Source: Calendula officinalis (taxonomy: Eukaryota > Streptophyta > Magnoliopsida > Asterales > Asteraceae). From it: a stretch of DNA of 64,000 nucleotides. Shown here in pieces: positions 42,176 through 54,217 of the stretch (position 1 is its first letter; every line of letters starts with the position of its first letter). The stretch is taken from contig OY970820.1 of NCBI GenBank assembly GCA_963853835.1, forward strand, positions 15,861,373 to 15,925,372, written 5' to 3'. Position numbers and translations under genes: made by a program. Below the pieces are notes generated by a model. It did no database searches. It was not told the DNA's origin and worked only from the letters and a program-made list of their open reading frames with translations.

Positions 42176-45100
42176 TCATGATCTAACCTTATGCCAATTA
42201 AATAATCTTGGAATCAACTTTGCCATTTGTCCCTCAATTTCTTGTTTTGTTACAACTTTATCCTCTCCCCAAATCTGAAATTACAGATAATTAGTCAGTT
42301 TGTTACCATTGCAAAAATTATAATAGAACTATATTAATAAACACTTACGAAATCAGAAAAATTATGATGAATATACTCGACAAAATCCTGAATATGTTGA
42401 ATCACAATATAACCACATTCCCAGCTCCCATCTTGTTTGTTGCACTGTAATTAATTACAAGCACTTAATTATTTTAAAACTAAGTTTATCAAAAGTGGTA
42501 ATTGAATACATACCTTTGAAGCTTTCCACTGAAATCTACGAGGGAGCATTTGTTCGATTACTCTTACGAAGAGGTAGTAATCTTTTTTAACAGGTCGGGG
42601 CAAAGAATCGATAACGTAGATTTCATTGGTTTTAGGACAAATGATAAAGAGGACCCAGTGATGACTGCAAATATACACAAAGACTTAATAAATACAGTTA
42701 ATATTGTAGAGATTTATAATTGAAAATTAAAAATCACTTTTGTATATAAGGTGCAAGAATGTATGTTCGGTGTTGTTGATGGCTGAAAACTTCTGTGATA
42801 TGTCTCTTCATTTCGGGCTTTTGACATTCTGACTCACCAATTAACCGAGGAATTAAAAAACCACATTCATAATTAGCCGCATTATCATAGAAATACCTTA
42901 AAATTATTAGCACATACATGGTTAGTAAATTAAATTATATCCAAAGTATTAAACAAATAATATCAACTTACATTGAAGCAATATGTAACATGCAGGCGTC
43001 AGCTTCACCCAAACATGCTACGTTGCAAAGCTCAGGTATCGTGAGGGCTTCTTTATAGATCTCTGGATACATAGTTGGAGGTGAAGAAAACTGAACATAA
43101 GTTCTGTTTTTGAGAAATCCCTGAATCATTCGTGAAAAACGGGATATTCTTCTGCTACTTTAGCCATCATCATCGCATCTTCAGGATCAACAAAATCCGG
43201 AATGGGATCATCTTCATCTGCAACTTTACTCGTTGAGGCTGCACTTACGGCTGAAGTGACTGGATCATTAATGGTTGGGGCTGCATTAACCGGGGTGTGT
43301 ATGTTTAGGGCTGCAGTGACGGTTGCAGTGACCGGGATGTGTGTGGTTGGGGCTGCAGTGACGTTTGCAGTGAACGGGGTGTGTGTGGTTAGGGCTGCAG
43401 TGACGGTTGCAGTGACCGGGATGTGTGTGGTTGGGGCTGCATTGTCGGTTGGGAATAAAAGTGGCCCTCTCATAGCTGTTAGCTAAAAACAGATCCATGG
43501 TAAAAACATTAGTAATTAAAAATCATTAGTGTAAAGGTTTAGAAGACTAACCATATGTGTAAAAGATCCAGGGGAGGATCAACTAAATTTTGGTCAGGAA
43601 GATTCTCCTCAAAAAAATCACAATTCGGATGATATGAATTTGTCGAGTCCATCAGTGGAGAGGATTCTCTCGAGGCCATTTCAGGGATATATGGGTTTTC
43701 AACATGTTGGTTTTCAACAGCATGTTGGTTACCCGGTAGAAGCTAAAACATTTATTCTTGTTAAAAACATACAAAAATATATTTTAATCTAATACTAAAA
43801 TATACCTTTAATGCAAATCGTGGCCATTGTACAAACTTAAGATAAGCCTTATCAACCGTTTCAATTGTATCTGTTCTTGTTAAAGGATGAACGGGCAAAT
43901 CCAAGAATGATGAAACGACCTGCTCTACTTGGACTCTTGCACAACCTTCTTTGTCTTGTTCGGAAGTTGGCCATGCTCTACCAGAACCAACTGTGATAAA
44001 ATCACTATCAAACACCTTAATTTGTATCTCACATGGTGTGATGTCCTGCAAACCAAATAAAAGTATAAGGTAAAACAATAAAAACAATAAATAGTACGAT
44101 CATTACCATTACCTCAATTGGTGGATAGTGGGTAGCCGTTCCACGAGACCCACATGATGATGCATGGTTGACCGAGCTTGTAGGCCTCTGTACGGGGTCC
44201 ACATTTCTTATTAAACCTCCGTGAACCTTAGTATATCCAATTATCTCGGATACCGTACGGGATCGTCCCCCGTGCTCACGTCCAAAAACCCGAATTAAAG
44301 GATCTTCTTTATTCTCAAAATAAGTCCCATCCTTGATCATCTTTATCTCCTCCTCAAGCTACAAAAAATATTTGTTACCAATAAGATATAATTCCTCAAT
44401 TAAATTAATATTTAGTTTACCAAACGCCTGAAAGCAATAATCGCTTCCTTTTGAAGTTCATGCTTTCCTTCTTTATCATTTATCGAACAACCCATCAAAA
44501 ATCGCTTTGAACGATCATTTTGAATCTCACCAAGAAAATCGTGTTTTTCTAAAAGTTGAGCCCAAACGGTCTTTTCTTTCTTTTTTAAATCGCTTCGACC
44601 CAAGCGGGTTATAAATTTCCTATTAGAATTGTTTGCTTGTGCTTTCTCCCTTTTTCGCTTCACAAATTAAAAAATGATTAATCATAACATGTATATCAAA
44701 CTCAAGGTAAATAAGTGCAAACCTACCATAAATTCTGGGGTGGTTTTTTGTAAAACAAATGCATCCCAATCCTCTGGCTCAATAAACGAATACTTTCCAC
44801 AAGGATTCTGTTGTGTAAGAACATAATCTTTTACTAGTCTAGACCTAAAATTTGTTCCAAGTTTCATTGCTTTCTTCCGCATAAATTCTTCTGCATTATT
44901 GTTTTCGATGTTCCACATCCTCTACAACTCGATACAACAGAAATGCATATAATATTTGTAATAAAATAACTAAAAATTACGAACAACACAACTAAATTCA
45001 TTTCGTACCTTGGCTTCCAACCACAGTTCTTTAAAAAATTCTTTTTTAACTTTACACATAGGCGTTATAATCTTAACTTTATGGCAAACCTCCATCCCAT

Positions 45101-45260
45101 ACCACGACATCAGCTTGCTATTCTGCGGGATGTTGTTCTCATCAAACTCAACTTTAAATACCTCTGCGGGGTACTTCCTGGAAAACGATGCAGCACCACG
45201 TTCCCCTCTGCGTCTTATACGGTTCGGTTGTTCTTCCATTTCTAAACTACAATGCAACAA
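42176..45260 (-). pseudogene. CACTA second gene: En/Spm-type transposase protein with C-terminal ULP1 protease domain
   Basis: N-terminal exons (45260-44970, 44918-44685, 44663-44412, 44340-44110) carry basic NRIRRRGERGAASFS, WYGMEVCHKV, LGTNFRSRLVKDYVL and IIAFRRLVN, fitting the plant Ptta/En/Spm transposase family (Transposase_24-like). A DUF8039-like exon follows (ITPCEIQIKVFDSDF...VQWPRFALK, about 44040-43810), then a Thr/Ala/Pro repeat (about 43473-43220). The end is a full ULP1-type cysteine protease: exon 42664-42514 has catalytic HHWVLFIICPK and YVIDSLPR; exon 42444-42349 has catalytic Cys in GSWECGYIV; the last exon 42274-42176 ends FNWHKVRS. These splice with GT..AG and in frame (NHHW created across the junction). 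One frameshift near 43125 breaks the chain. ULP1 proteases process SUMO-like proteins; use by the transposon is unproven. Confidence 0.75.
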
Positions 45261-45519
45261 AAAACTATGAAATGTAAAGGATTGAGTAAACTATGAGCTA
45301 TTACAACAGAAATGTATGAAATTTACCTTGTTCGAAGGTCGGGCTGTGTAAACTATGAACCAACGACAGGATAATATGAGATTTTCAAAGAGTTTAGCAG
45401 AGGACAAAAAAATTGCTGATGAAGATGCAACAAGGGTTTTGTGAAGAAAGTGATTAAGGATTCGTGTTTAGGAGAAGTTTCCCGGGAGATGAAAAGATTC
45501 GAATAAAATATTTCATTTA

Positions 45520-45730
45520 GCGGGTTTCCACTGAGGTGTGGTGCCGATTAGTTAGGGCGGTGCATATTAGTTAGGGCGGTTTTTCTGCTTTGTTGGTGCG
45601 GTTTCTTTTAATAGGGCGGGTTATTGTTTTTTGTTGGAGCGGTTTTGTTTAGATAAGGTGGTTGTGGTCATTTTTGTTGGAGCGGTTGATCCTTTTTGTT
45701 GGAGCAGTTTTGTTGAAAAAATTCAAATAG
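45520..45730. repeat. Internal GGGCGGT/GGAGCGGTT repeat block
   Basis: The block carries repeated TTAGGGCGGT, TGGTGCGGTTT and TTGGAGCGGTT words between the two transposase genes. They are the complement of the subterminal units, so binding-site-like repeats also lie in the presumed promoter of the second gene. Confidence 0.6.
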
Positions 45731-45884
45731 TTAATATGATTTAGCGGGTTATTTCCAGTTTCTTTTTTAGAACTGAAAAAAACGTGCATTACAATAAACA
45801 TCATTGTGTTATAAGACAATTATACATGTGACAAAAAATATAACTCATAAACAATATTATATCTTAAGTTAGACAATAAATGTA

Positions 45885-48800
45885 TTAAACATATGTTCCT
45901 TCTAAATCATTTCTAACATATGTCGTTCTATTCATGTCTTCAAAATTACCGGGATCGATAACAACCGGAAATGGTGGTAGGTCATCAAAGTGATCGTATT
46001 CTTCTTCGTCTACAACATCGTCAACCCCGAGAATACGTCTTTTACCCTGTAGAACAATGTGGTATTTTGCTTTGCTCGGATCTTGAACGAAAAAAAGTTG
46101 TGAAACATGTTTTGCGAGAACGAATGGTTCGGATTTATATCCATTAGTTTCAAGGTCCACAAGTGTGAAACCATATTCATCAACTAGAACACCACGGTTA
46201 TTCACCCATTTACACTTGAATACTGGAATTATGAAATCACCATACTTCAATTCCCATATTTCTTGTATCACACCGTAATAAGAATCTTTTGCTATTCTTA
46301 TCAATGTATCATGATCACGTCTATCGAATTCGGTCGTTGATGCTATCATTGTGACTCCACTGTTCTGCATTGTACTTTTTCTATCTTGATCGATGGTGTA
46401 AAATGTATAGCCGTTAATGTCGTATCCTTGGTAAGATTTTACTCTAACATCTGCTCCTACTCCCAATCTCCGCACTGTGTCTTCAACGTCGTCCCTTGTT
46501 ACCCTCTCTCTCAACCACCATGCTAACTCCTTGTTCTGATTCTGTATATACCACATATCATCTTTACCGGGGAAGGTCAACTTTAACATATCCATATGTT
46601 CATCAAGCAATGGAGTAAGGCATGTCATGTGTTTTAATACTACTAAATGAGCAAGTTGTAATTCTTCACGAGGTGGAATTTTTATTTTGAAACCAACTCC
46701 TCCCTTTCCGTCAAGTCGACCCGAATGACGAGTTTTTGGAACGCCAACACTTTCAACACCTTCCATATATCCTGTACGTGAACCAAAAATATGTGTAACG
46801 TAACAATTAGTCAACTATAATATGTTTATACATATATTATATAATATATTAATATGTTTATACTATAATATCTTAGAATACCTTGACAGGATTCGACCAC
46901 TTCTTCAGAAGTATATCCTTCAATAATACTGCCCTCAGGTCGATTACGGTTTCTTACATAACCTTTTAGTATACCCATGTATCTTTCAAAAGGGTACATG
47001 TATCGTAGAAATACAGGACCACAAGCCTTAATCTCTTGTACGATATGAGAGACTAGGTGAACCATTACATCAAAAAATGAAGGTGGAAAGTGCATCTCTA
47101 ATTCACAAAGGATAACATAAATGTCTTTCTCCCATTTGTCCAGATCTTCCACATTATTAACTTTTGAGTGAATCTTATTAAAAAACAAACAAAGTTTTGT
47201 GATTGTATGACGGATATCAACTTGTAAAATTCCACGAATTGCGATAGGAATCATATGTGTCATCAAAACATGACAATCATGAGACTTCATCCCAAGCAAT
47301 TTATAGTCTTTCATCGACACAAATCTTTTAATGTTTGCTGAATAAGTTGATGGAACCTTAATATCAAGCAAACATTGATAAAACTTTCTTTTTTCTTCCT
47401 TCGATGTATTATAACATGCAGGTGGCAGATAAGTACGATTGCCGCGTTGTTCGGGAGCGGGATCTTTACGTATTCCCATCTCGACCATGTCATTACGAAC
47501 CTTAACTCCATCTTTAGTTTTATACTTAATATCCAATAATAAGCCTATCAAGCTCTCGCATACGTTTTTTTCAATGTGCATAACATCTAGGCAATGTCTA
47601 ACATCTAAATGTCTCCAGTAAGGCAATTGAAAAAAGATTGACTTTTTTTTCTTCATATGGCATCATTATCAATACGAAATCTCTTACCCAACACAACATT
47701 AATATTTTCAAATCGAGAAAATGCATCAAGTCGTGTCCTCACTATTCTGATCTCTACTGTTCCGTTAAATTCAATTGTCATCCTCAAACGGTGGCCCTTA
47801 GGAAGGAATCTTCGATGCCCCATGTATACAGTTTTTTTGCAATTTCTTAACCACACCGATTCTTACCATTCGTTTTGTATCCTGACAAGTTACCGTATGC
47901 TGGAAAGTCATTTATAGTACAAAAACCATGGCCCGCAATTTAAAGTGTTCTCTTTTGTAAGCATCATATACGTCTACACCCGAACTCCAAAGAGTTTTTA
48001 AGTCATCAATTAAAGGAGACAAATAAACATCAATATCATTACCTGGTTGTTTCGGACCCTGAATCAACAACGACATCATAATGTATTTCCGTTTCATGCA
48101 TAACCACGGTGGGAGATTGTAAATGCATAAAAGAACCGGTCACGTACTATGACGACTACTCATGTTCCCGAAAGGATTTATCCCATCCGAACTAAGCCCA
48201 AACCGTATGTTTCTAATCTCGTTTCCAAACTCAAAATACTTTCTATCAATGTTTCTCCATTGCGGTGAATCCGCAATATGTCTGATTTTGCCATCAAGTA
48301 CACGTTCTTCTGAATGCCAACGAAGTAACTTTGCTTCTTTCTCATTTGAAAATAACCTTTTTAGTCTTGGTATAATAGGGAGGTACCACAACATTTTAGC
48401 CGGTGGTCCATTTTTGTCACATCATCGTCAACTTCATCCGAATCATTTTTCCGTTTATACCTCGATGCCTTGCAATGAGGACAGTTATGAAAATTTGCGA
48501 ACTCATTCTGAAACAACATACAACTATTAGGACATGCATGTATTCTTTCTACTTCCAAACCCATTGGACACATTAATTTTTTTGCTTGATATGTCGAAAT
48601 TGGTAATTCATTATCTTCCGGAAGCAACTCGCGTAAAAGCTCTAATAGAGTTGTAAACTTTTATCACTCCATCCGTTTTTCATCTTTAAATTAATTAACT
48701 TCAACACAGCATCAAGTTTCATTAATTTAGATCCTTTATATAACGGTGTCTGTGCTTCATCAAATACGCGATGTAATTCATCTTGTTCATCAACACCACC

Positions 48801-48896
48801 CATATTAGTATCCAAGTGATCATTAAAACTCTCATCGAAACGGTCGTTTGAATTGTATTGATCATCATCATCATCGTTGTTTGAATCATTGTTCAA
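45885..48896 (-). pseudogene. CACTA TNP2/TNPD-type transposase
   Basis: The frame fragments line up along the plant TNP2 family. 48896-48642 is the acidic N-terminal part. 48627-48361 has CPNSCMLFQNEFANFHNCPHC, a zinc-finger-like block. 48394-48140 has WHSEERVLDGKIRHIADSPQ and RFGLSSDGINPFGNMS. 48097-47912 has PGNDIDVYLSPLIDDLKTLW, the Transposase_21 core. 47656-46882 has CLDVMHIEKNVCESLIGLLL and DUF4218-like HLVSHIVQEIKACGPVFLR. An intron at 46881-46772 joins in frame to the DUF4216 part (46771-45885). Several frameshifts and stops separate the first pieces. The active enzyme would cut at the CACTA termini. This copy is broken. Confidence 0.8.
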
Positions 48897-48949
48897 TGTT
48901 GTTGTATATCGAACATTAATTTAAAGTTCAAATTATTGGTTTTCATTTT

Positions 48950-49149
48950 AGGGACGTTTTAAATGTAACTTTTTTGGGTGGCGTGATCCGGCGATGTGTG
49001 AAAGATCTACACAAATCATTCTAGGATTACTAGAATCGAAGAACAATCTTGAAATGGAACTAATGGAACGTGACCTAAAGATAAGGAAAATGAAGCTGTA
49101 TTTGATAGGGATTTGCCTAGTTTTCATAGCATATGCAATGTTTGTCTAA
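48950..49149 (+). pseudogene. GRF-type zinc-finger exon fragment with C-terminal membrane helix
   Basis: After an acceptor CATTTTAG at about 48942-48949 one frame reads GRFKCNFFGWRDPAMCERST, then IILGLLESKNN, a charged helix (LEMELMERDLKIRKMKL) and a hydrophobic tail YLIGICLVFIAYAMFV before TAA. This is the second half of the plant GRF zinc finger (GRxFxxC...FFxWxD) plus its usual coiled coil and transmembrane tail. The first exon with the leading cysteines is missing; upstream sequence belongs to the transposase on the other strand. It is a captured or decayed fragment. Confidence 0.6.
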
Positions 49150-49374
49150 GTCCGATGTATTCTCTAGTTATCAAATGTAATGTGTCTATTTTGGAACTAT
49201 TTTGGCATAATAATATTTCTGAGCCTATTTCCAAGCTTAAAGTGAGATATATTGTAAAAGACAACTAAATAATAAACGAAATTACCTTAAATGAGTAGCA
49301 GAACAAACACAGAGTCTCGACGAAGAAGAAAGATGACTATATTAAAAAGTAACCGTTGTGTATTAAACTTTCCA

Positions 49375-49525
49375 AAAAAACATAAATAGGGGCGGTTCAA
49401 CCGCTCCAAAAAACAAAGAACCGCTGTAACAAATAAAAATATCCATTATTAATTGTTTAAAAGATGCGGTTGCACCGCTCCATAGAATTTAAAATGCGGT
49501 TCCACCGCTCCAAGAAACAAGGAAA
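49375..49525. repeat. Internal CCGCTCC/GGCGGTT repeat block
   Basis: Words such as GGCGGTTCAACCGCTCC and GATGCGGTTGCACCGCTCC form short inverted repeats just downstream of the minus-strand B3-like gene. They are related to the subterminal repeats of the CACTA element. Confidence 0.6.
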
Positions 49526-49719
49526 TAGAAAATTAATTATTTTATGTTAAAAAGAAAAATGAAATAAAATGGCATGAATATAATTAATTCGTTGAAACAG
49601 GCCATGCATATGTTCAAGAAAATAAACAAATTAAAAAGAAACCAAATATTTCATTCCAGTTAAAAGGAAAACACGACGATTACAGACAAGAAATATTAGA
49701 AAACAATGAAAACCAACAC

Positions 49720-50221
49720 TTAAAACAGACGAACATTGAACCACAACCCTAGACGACCGTTCTTCTTCTCCAGATCAATCGTGAAACAAACCCATTGGTT
49801 GTTTCTTATTCCCAAACTCTGCTTGAAATCCACAAAATCCCCATGAATGGTCATAGGTTCTAAAGGTTTTTCGTGTATGGCCCTGTATCGATCACCAAGG
49901 TTCGTCATGTCGAAGCGTTTATAAAATCGATCTCCATTATCCAAGCAACATTTTTTATAGCGGTAAAGATCGTGATCCTTCACGAGCTTTGCCGGTACCG
50001 TCTGAAAAGATCAACAAATTAAAATTTCATCAAGATTAACATGCAATTTTGTTATATAATATTTTGTTATCAATAATATACAAGAAAATATCAAAATTTC
50101 TACATACAATTGTGTTTGTTATATCTTCCTTCCATTTGACTGCGAAGTAATGACTCACTAATAGTGGATCATCACTTTGAAAATCGTCAATATCATGGTC
50201 ACTGGACACAATAACATGCAA
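49720..50221 (-). CDS. B3-like small protein gene in CACTA element (minus copy, intact)
   Basis: Two exons, 50221-50108 and 50001-49720, joined by GTATGT..CAG in phase 0, give 131 aa. Exon 1 is acidic (SSDHDIDDFQSDDPLLVSHY) and ends FAVKWKEDITNTI. Exon 2 begins TVPAKLVKDHDL and contains MTIHGDFVDFKQSLGI and CFTIDLEKKN. The pattern 'IPxKFVxxH...GDFVxF' resembles a plant B3 DNA-binding domain of the REM kind (inference). A TATA-like stretch lies at about 50317-50325 on the minus strand. A diverged homologue lies head to head at 51048-51600. The start is the first ATG of the open frame, but the frame is open further upstream, so the true start may differ. Confidence 0.6.
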
Positions 50222-51047
50222 TTCCTGGATTTGATGAACTCATCGTGATCAAAAGTAAGTGATTTCTTATCACGGTGAGAGATATAGTAATTGATTATAA
50301 CTCATGGTTAATCTCTTTATATAATAACTAAGTGAGGAAACGAAATGTCGTGTAATAAATTTGGCGCGTAAAAGCAACGTAACCGCTCTAAATAAACAAA
50401 GAGCCGCACTTAAGATTAATATTAATATTTTAATTTTACTATTATCAAATGGGGGTTGATAGCAAACTTAATGTATGGAATAAATATTAGTTAGTTTGTA
50501 GTTGATATTGAATTTAAAGCCGTAAAAATTGCAGATAGGTTTTACAGCTTTATCCTAAACCCTATTAGATAACCGCTCCGAAAAATAGATAAACCGCTCC
50601 AAAAAATAGAAAAACCACTCCAAAAATGTATTTTTCTTGATATTTATCCATGCAGTAGCTAGATTAGACTGCACGCGGCATCAAATATTTATTGAGATTC
50701 TCCAATATACGTTATGATTGTTTTGGTTGAAAAAAGTTACAATCGTAATTAATTTTCCGCTATATAAATTTAATTGTAATTACCATTTCTCAAGTATACT
50801 TTTCCAAATATGAAGATGTTAAATGTCATTGCTAACTATTGGGGCATCATAAAGATTCACATGCCAACTAGAACATATATAGTTCGTGTACGTAAGTGAA
50901 TCTTGATGATGCTGCAGCAGATATCAAAATGACAATTTGGAGGTGCGGTTCTTTTATGATGCGCACCAAAACTTCTACTCCCTCCAGAATCAGTTGTATA
51001 TATAACGCATGCAGTTAGCATTGGTTTTAGATACTTGCTTTTACAAC
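50222..51047. promoter_or_regulatory. Shared intergenic region between the divergent B3-like genes
   Basis: About 826 bp separates the two start codons. It holds TATA-like sequences facing each gene (about 50317-50325 minus; 50997-51006 plus) and two clusters of CCGCTC words (50380-50420 and 50570-50630) like the subterminal repeats. This could be a bidirectional promoter with TNPA-like binding sites. Inference only. Confidence 0.4.
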
Positions 51048-51600
51048 ATGAGTGATGTTAGTGTTGATCAAGAATTACCACAGGAAGTTCCACACGATGA
51101 TGATGTCCCACACGATGAAGTTCCACATGAATTTGTGTATTACCCATATGAAGAAGTCCCACATGCAGTTCCACATGATGAAGGTCCACCCGATTTCTTC
51201 GTTATAGAATGGCGTTCCTCCATGAAAAAAAGAATTGTATGTATCTTGTTAATAAGTATATTTATTTTTTCTTACCTTTCATTAAATATATAGTATAAAG
51301 TAATTTATTTTTGTTTCAGACTATTCCAGCAAAATTTGTCCGGGATCACCGCCTTTGGAATGAGGCTTCTCTTGTTTTAGTAGAAAATCATGATGTCCCA
51401 TTCATTAGGATTTATGATTTGAAAATCCAGGTGATCGAAGAAGGAGTGTTGGTTTTATGGACCATATGACTATATGTGGTGATTTTGTTGAGTTCGGAAG
51501 GAGGAATGGCATCCAAAGGAACCAAAATGTGAAGTTCACCCTTGATGTTGAGGGAAAAAACAATGGTAATGGGCTTACGTTCACTGTTTCTCTTCTTTGA
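51048..51600 (+). pseudogene. B3-like gene in CACTA element (plus copy, frameshifted)
   Basis: Exon 1 (51048-51236, 63 codons) has an N-terminal repeat of VPHDD/VPHDE units and ends FFVIEWRSSMKKRI. Exon 2 (51320-51600) starts TIPAKFVRDHRL and later reads MTICGDFVEFGRRNGIQRNQ and FTLDVEGKNN. The donor is GTATGT at the same codon as in the minus copy. Exon 2 is 281 nt, against 282 in the minus copy, and the frame shifts by one base near 51418-51432. This is consistent with a single-base deletion. Without the deletion the two proteins align along their whole exon 2. Same family and uncertainty as the partner. Confidence 0.6.
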
Positions 51601-51834
51601 TTGCTAAGTATGTTAGATTTGGTTTGATGTTGTTTGTCGTTAGGCTGTAACTGATCTTCCATGGGAATGAAAACGTTTTATTTCTTCTTAATTCGTATTG
51701 AACCGGCATTAATTACTATTTAATGAAAACGTTTAATTACTTGCACAAGATTGAAAAATGAAATCATTAATTAATTATATATAACTTGAACAACGTTTGT
51801 GAATTGAAGGACTTTATGTTTTGAATAAAATAGT

Positions 51835-52130
51835 TTAGATGAAGATGCGAAGTCCGCACCACCAAATGGGATTGTTACTGCGGGGTTCATACGTCCGCAC
51901 TAATAGTTATAATATAGGTGCGGGGCTTCGTCAACCGCCCTATCAAAAAGTTATGTTACGGCGGTGCTAGAACAACCGCCCCAACAAATGTTTATTTTAC
52001 TGCGGTTTCACAGGGACCGCTCCAATTAATATGTTTCTTGGGGCGGCTGTTTATCTTATTGTGCGAATAAAATTTGTTACTGCAGTCACCGCAGTATAAA
52101 TGTTTTTGGGCGCGCACCTTCATACCTTTT
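51835..52130. repeat. Right subterminal repeat array of the CACTA element
   Basis: Repeated units GTCCGCACC, GGTGCGGGGC, AACCGCCCTATC, GGCGGTGC and ACCGCTCC precede the right TIR. They match the left array in composition. Confidence 0.75.
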
Positions 52131-52144
52131 CTATACTAGTGTAC

Positions 52145-53045
52145 TAATCAATATCATTTCTCTATTAAATATGAGAACTTAGACAAATATCGTGATAAAA
52201 CACTGGAATTTGTAAGAACTAAATTAAAAAACATTAATAAATCTTGATATTTTGGTCTGATCACTAGATATCTGTGTATCCAATTGTGGTTATATATAAA
52301 GTTCAAGGTACGTTGTTCATGCAAATTTGAACACTTAAAACTCAAACTCCCTATACCTAAAAAGTATATCTAAAAATCATCTCCATTACTGATTCACATT
52401 GTCGTTGTTGCGGCCACTACCAGTCTAGCATAGCCTCTATCAGTGTGCTCCATCACCTACACCATATCACCATATTTATATCAGTGTCGTTTTCTATTTC
52501 TCTTCCAAATTGTTACATCACCATCAAACTTCTCCACTCCAATTATTATGTTATTTCATATATATGACGCTTTAACTATACTTCGATCGGTACATTAAAC
52601 GATTAAGCTGAGGCTAACACGCGGCTTCATATGAAGATGCTATATGGGTTGCAAGCACTGGCGAACCCCAACAAGATAAAAATTGAGGTGTTACAAGTTG
52701 CACATTTTTTTCTCTGAGATGTATCACCTACTAACAAAGGAAATTTAACACTATTTTAGTAGTATTCGAAATAAATTCAGGAATTACACGGGCAACTCTG
52801 TGCACCATATAAGGCCCTCCCTGGTTGCAAGTCAGAATATAGAATTCATTTCTACACCACAAGTTTTAAGTCATACATCACAAAGTACAAATTTTATAGT
52901 TTACTGTACAACTGTGTTTAATAATAGTTGTGGTGGTTGCATTAAAAGTTGTGGTATAAACATTACTCTCTGTCAGAATAACCTTTCTAGAAAAATAACG
53001 ACATAAAGGGTAGGGTAGGGGGCATGTTATGACTTATGTTTTATA
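52145..53045. other. Intergenic, no gene seen
   Basis: AT-rich sequence between the CACTA element and the next MITE. Short frames only, none recognisable. Confidence 0.4.
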
Positions 53046-53053
53046 CTTCGTAT

Positions 53054-53331
53054 TAGGGGTGATTATCGGGCCAAAACCGAACCGAACCGAACCGAACCGA
53101 TAGAACCGATAACCGATAACGATAAATTTTCAAAACCAAAACCGAACCGATAACGTGTTATCGGTTTCGGTTCGGTTTCGGTTATTTTAGGCCAAATGTT
53201 CATCCTTTTCTGAAAAACGAACCGAACCGATAGAACCGATATTCGATAACGATGAATTTTCAAAACCGAAATCGAACCGATAACATGTCATCGGTTTCGG
53301 TTCGGTTTTTTGGTCCAAATGCTCACCTCTA
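53054..53331. mobile_element. hAT-like MITE, CCGAAC-rich (copy 3)
   Basis: 278 bp, TAGGGGTGATTATCGG at the left and CTCACCTCTA at the right, with a perfect 8-bp TSD CTTCGTAT (53046-53053, 53332-53339). The interior is almost wholly aaccgaaccgataac and its complement, able to fold on itself. Confidence 0.85.
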
Positions 53332-53339
53332 CTTCGTAT

Positions 53340-54209
53340 GTAATACGAGTGTACTGTATGTTATCAATATAATTTTTTTTTTTTATTACTATTTAGCAAA
53401 TAGAGGCCAAAAGGAGACTTACTTTTACAAGGTTGTGACTTATAACAACAATGGAACACATCTCCTGTAAATAAGAGGTATGATGAGGTAAGATGCATAC
53501 AATGCATCTTTATCTGGGGTAGAGACATTACTTCCAAGGAGATCTGTGGCAAAAGAGGAAGTGAAAGACTGAAAGTATATAAGTGTATATGAGATGTGTG
53601 TGGGTGCTTATAAAAAAATACATAAGGAAAATACATGCAAGCATGAATATGTGACATGTAGTTTGTGTATGCGAGAGTGTGGTGTGTATGCATGAAAAAT
53701 GTAAATATATACGAGGGTTGTGCAACAATGCAAAATAACATGTATCAAGTAAAAGCACCACTCAAGAACAAAACATATAAATATGCAAACATATAAATTA
53801 TGCAATCTTATAAATCAAAAGGCTCCTATATGCATATCCGAACATAGAATCAGGCAAATCTAAGTCTCTTAGTGATCATATAAGTCGATCACTACCTTAC
53901 CAACGATAACTTACCTATCTCCCTATGCATTTGCCCTAATACTATAAGTATCATCATTACTTAAACCCCTGACCATTTCAATGTGTCATCCTATTTGACG
54001 TCGTCATCTCCGCGCCACAACACTACCCCATGTACCATTTCACACGCAAGTTCCCTGATGCCTTGTTATTTCAGGATTTTGATGTGTGGTGTGAGTGAGA
54101 GACATTTTTGTGTGTCTAAAAAATGGTGTTATAGATTGAGTGATGAGTGGGGGATATTTTGATATGTGGCACTGAGGCAAAGAAACATCTTAAGCCTTCA
54201 CACCTGATA
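53340..54209. other. Intergenic, no gene seen
   Basis: AT-rich. The 125-aa minus frame at 53364-53741 is hydrophobic and His/Tyr-rich with no family resemblance, and I do not accept it as a gene. Confidence 0.4.
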
Positions 54210-54217
54210 CTCTAACC

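Noticed and set aside
43202..43486. 94-aa plus frame of Val/Ala/Gly repeat
   Set aside because: Antisense of the Thr/Ala/Pro repeat in the CACTA second gene.
53364..53741. 125-aa minus frame, His/Tyr/Leu-rich
   Set aside because: Low-complexity composition from CA/TA-rich DNA; no splice or family evidence.
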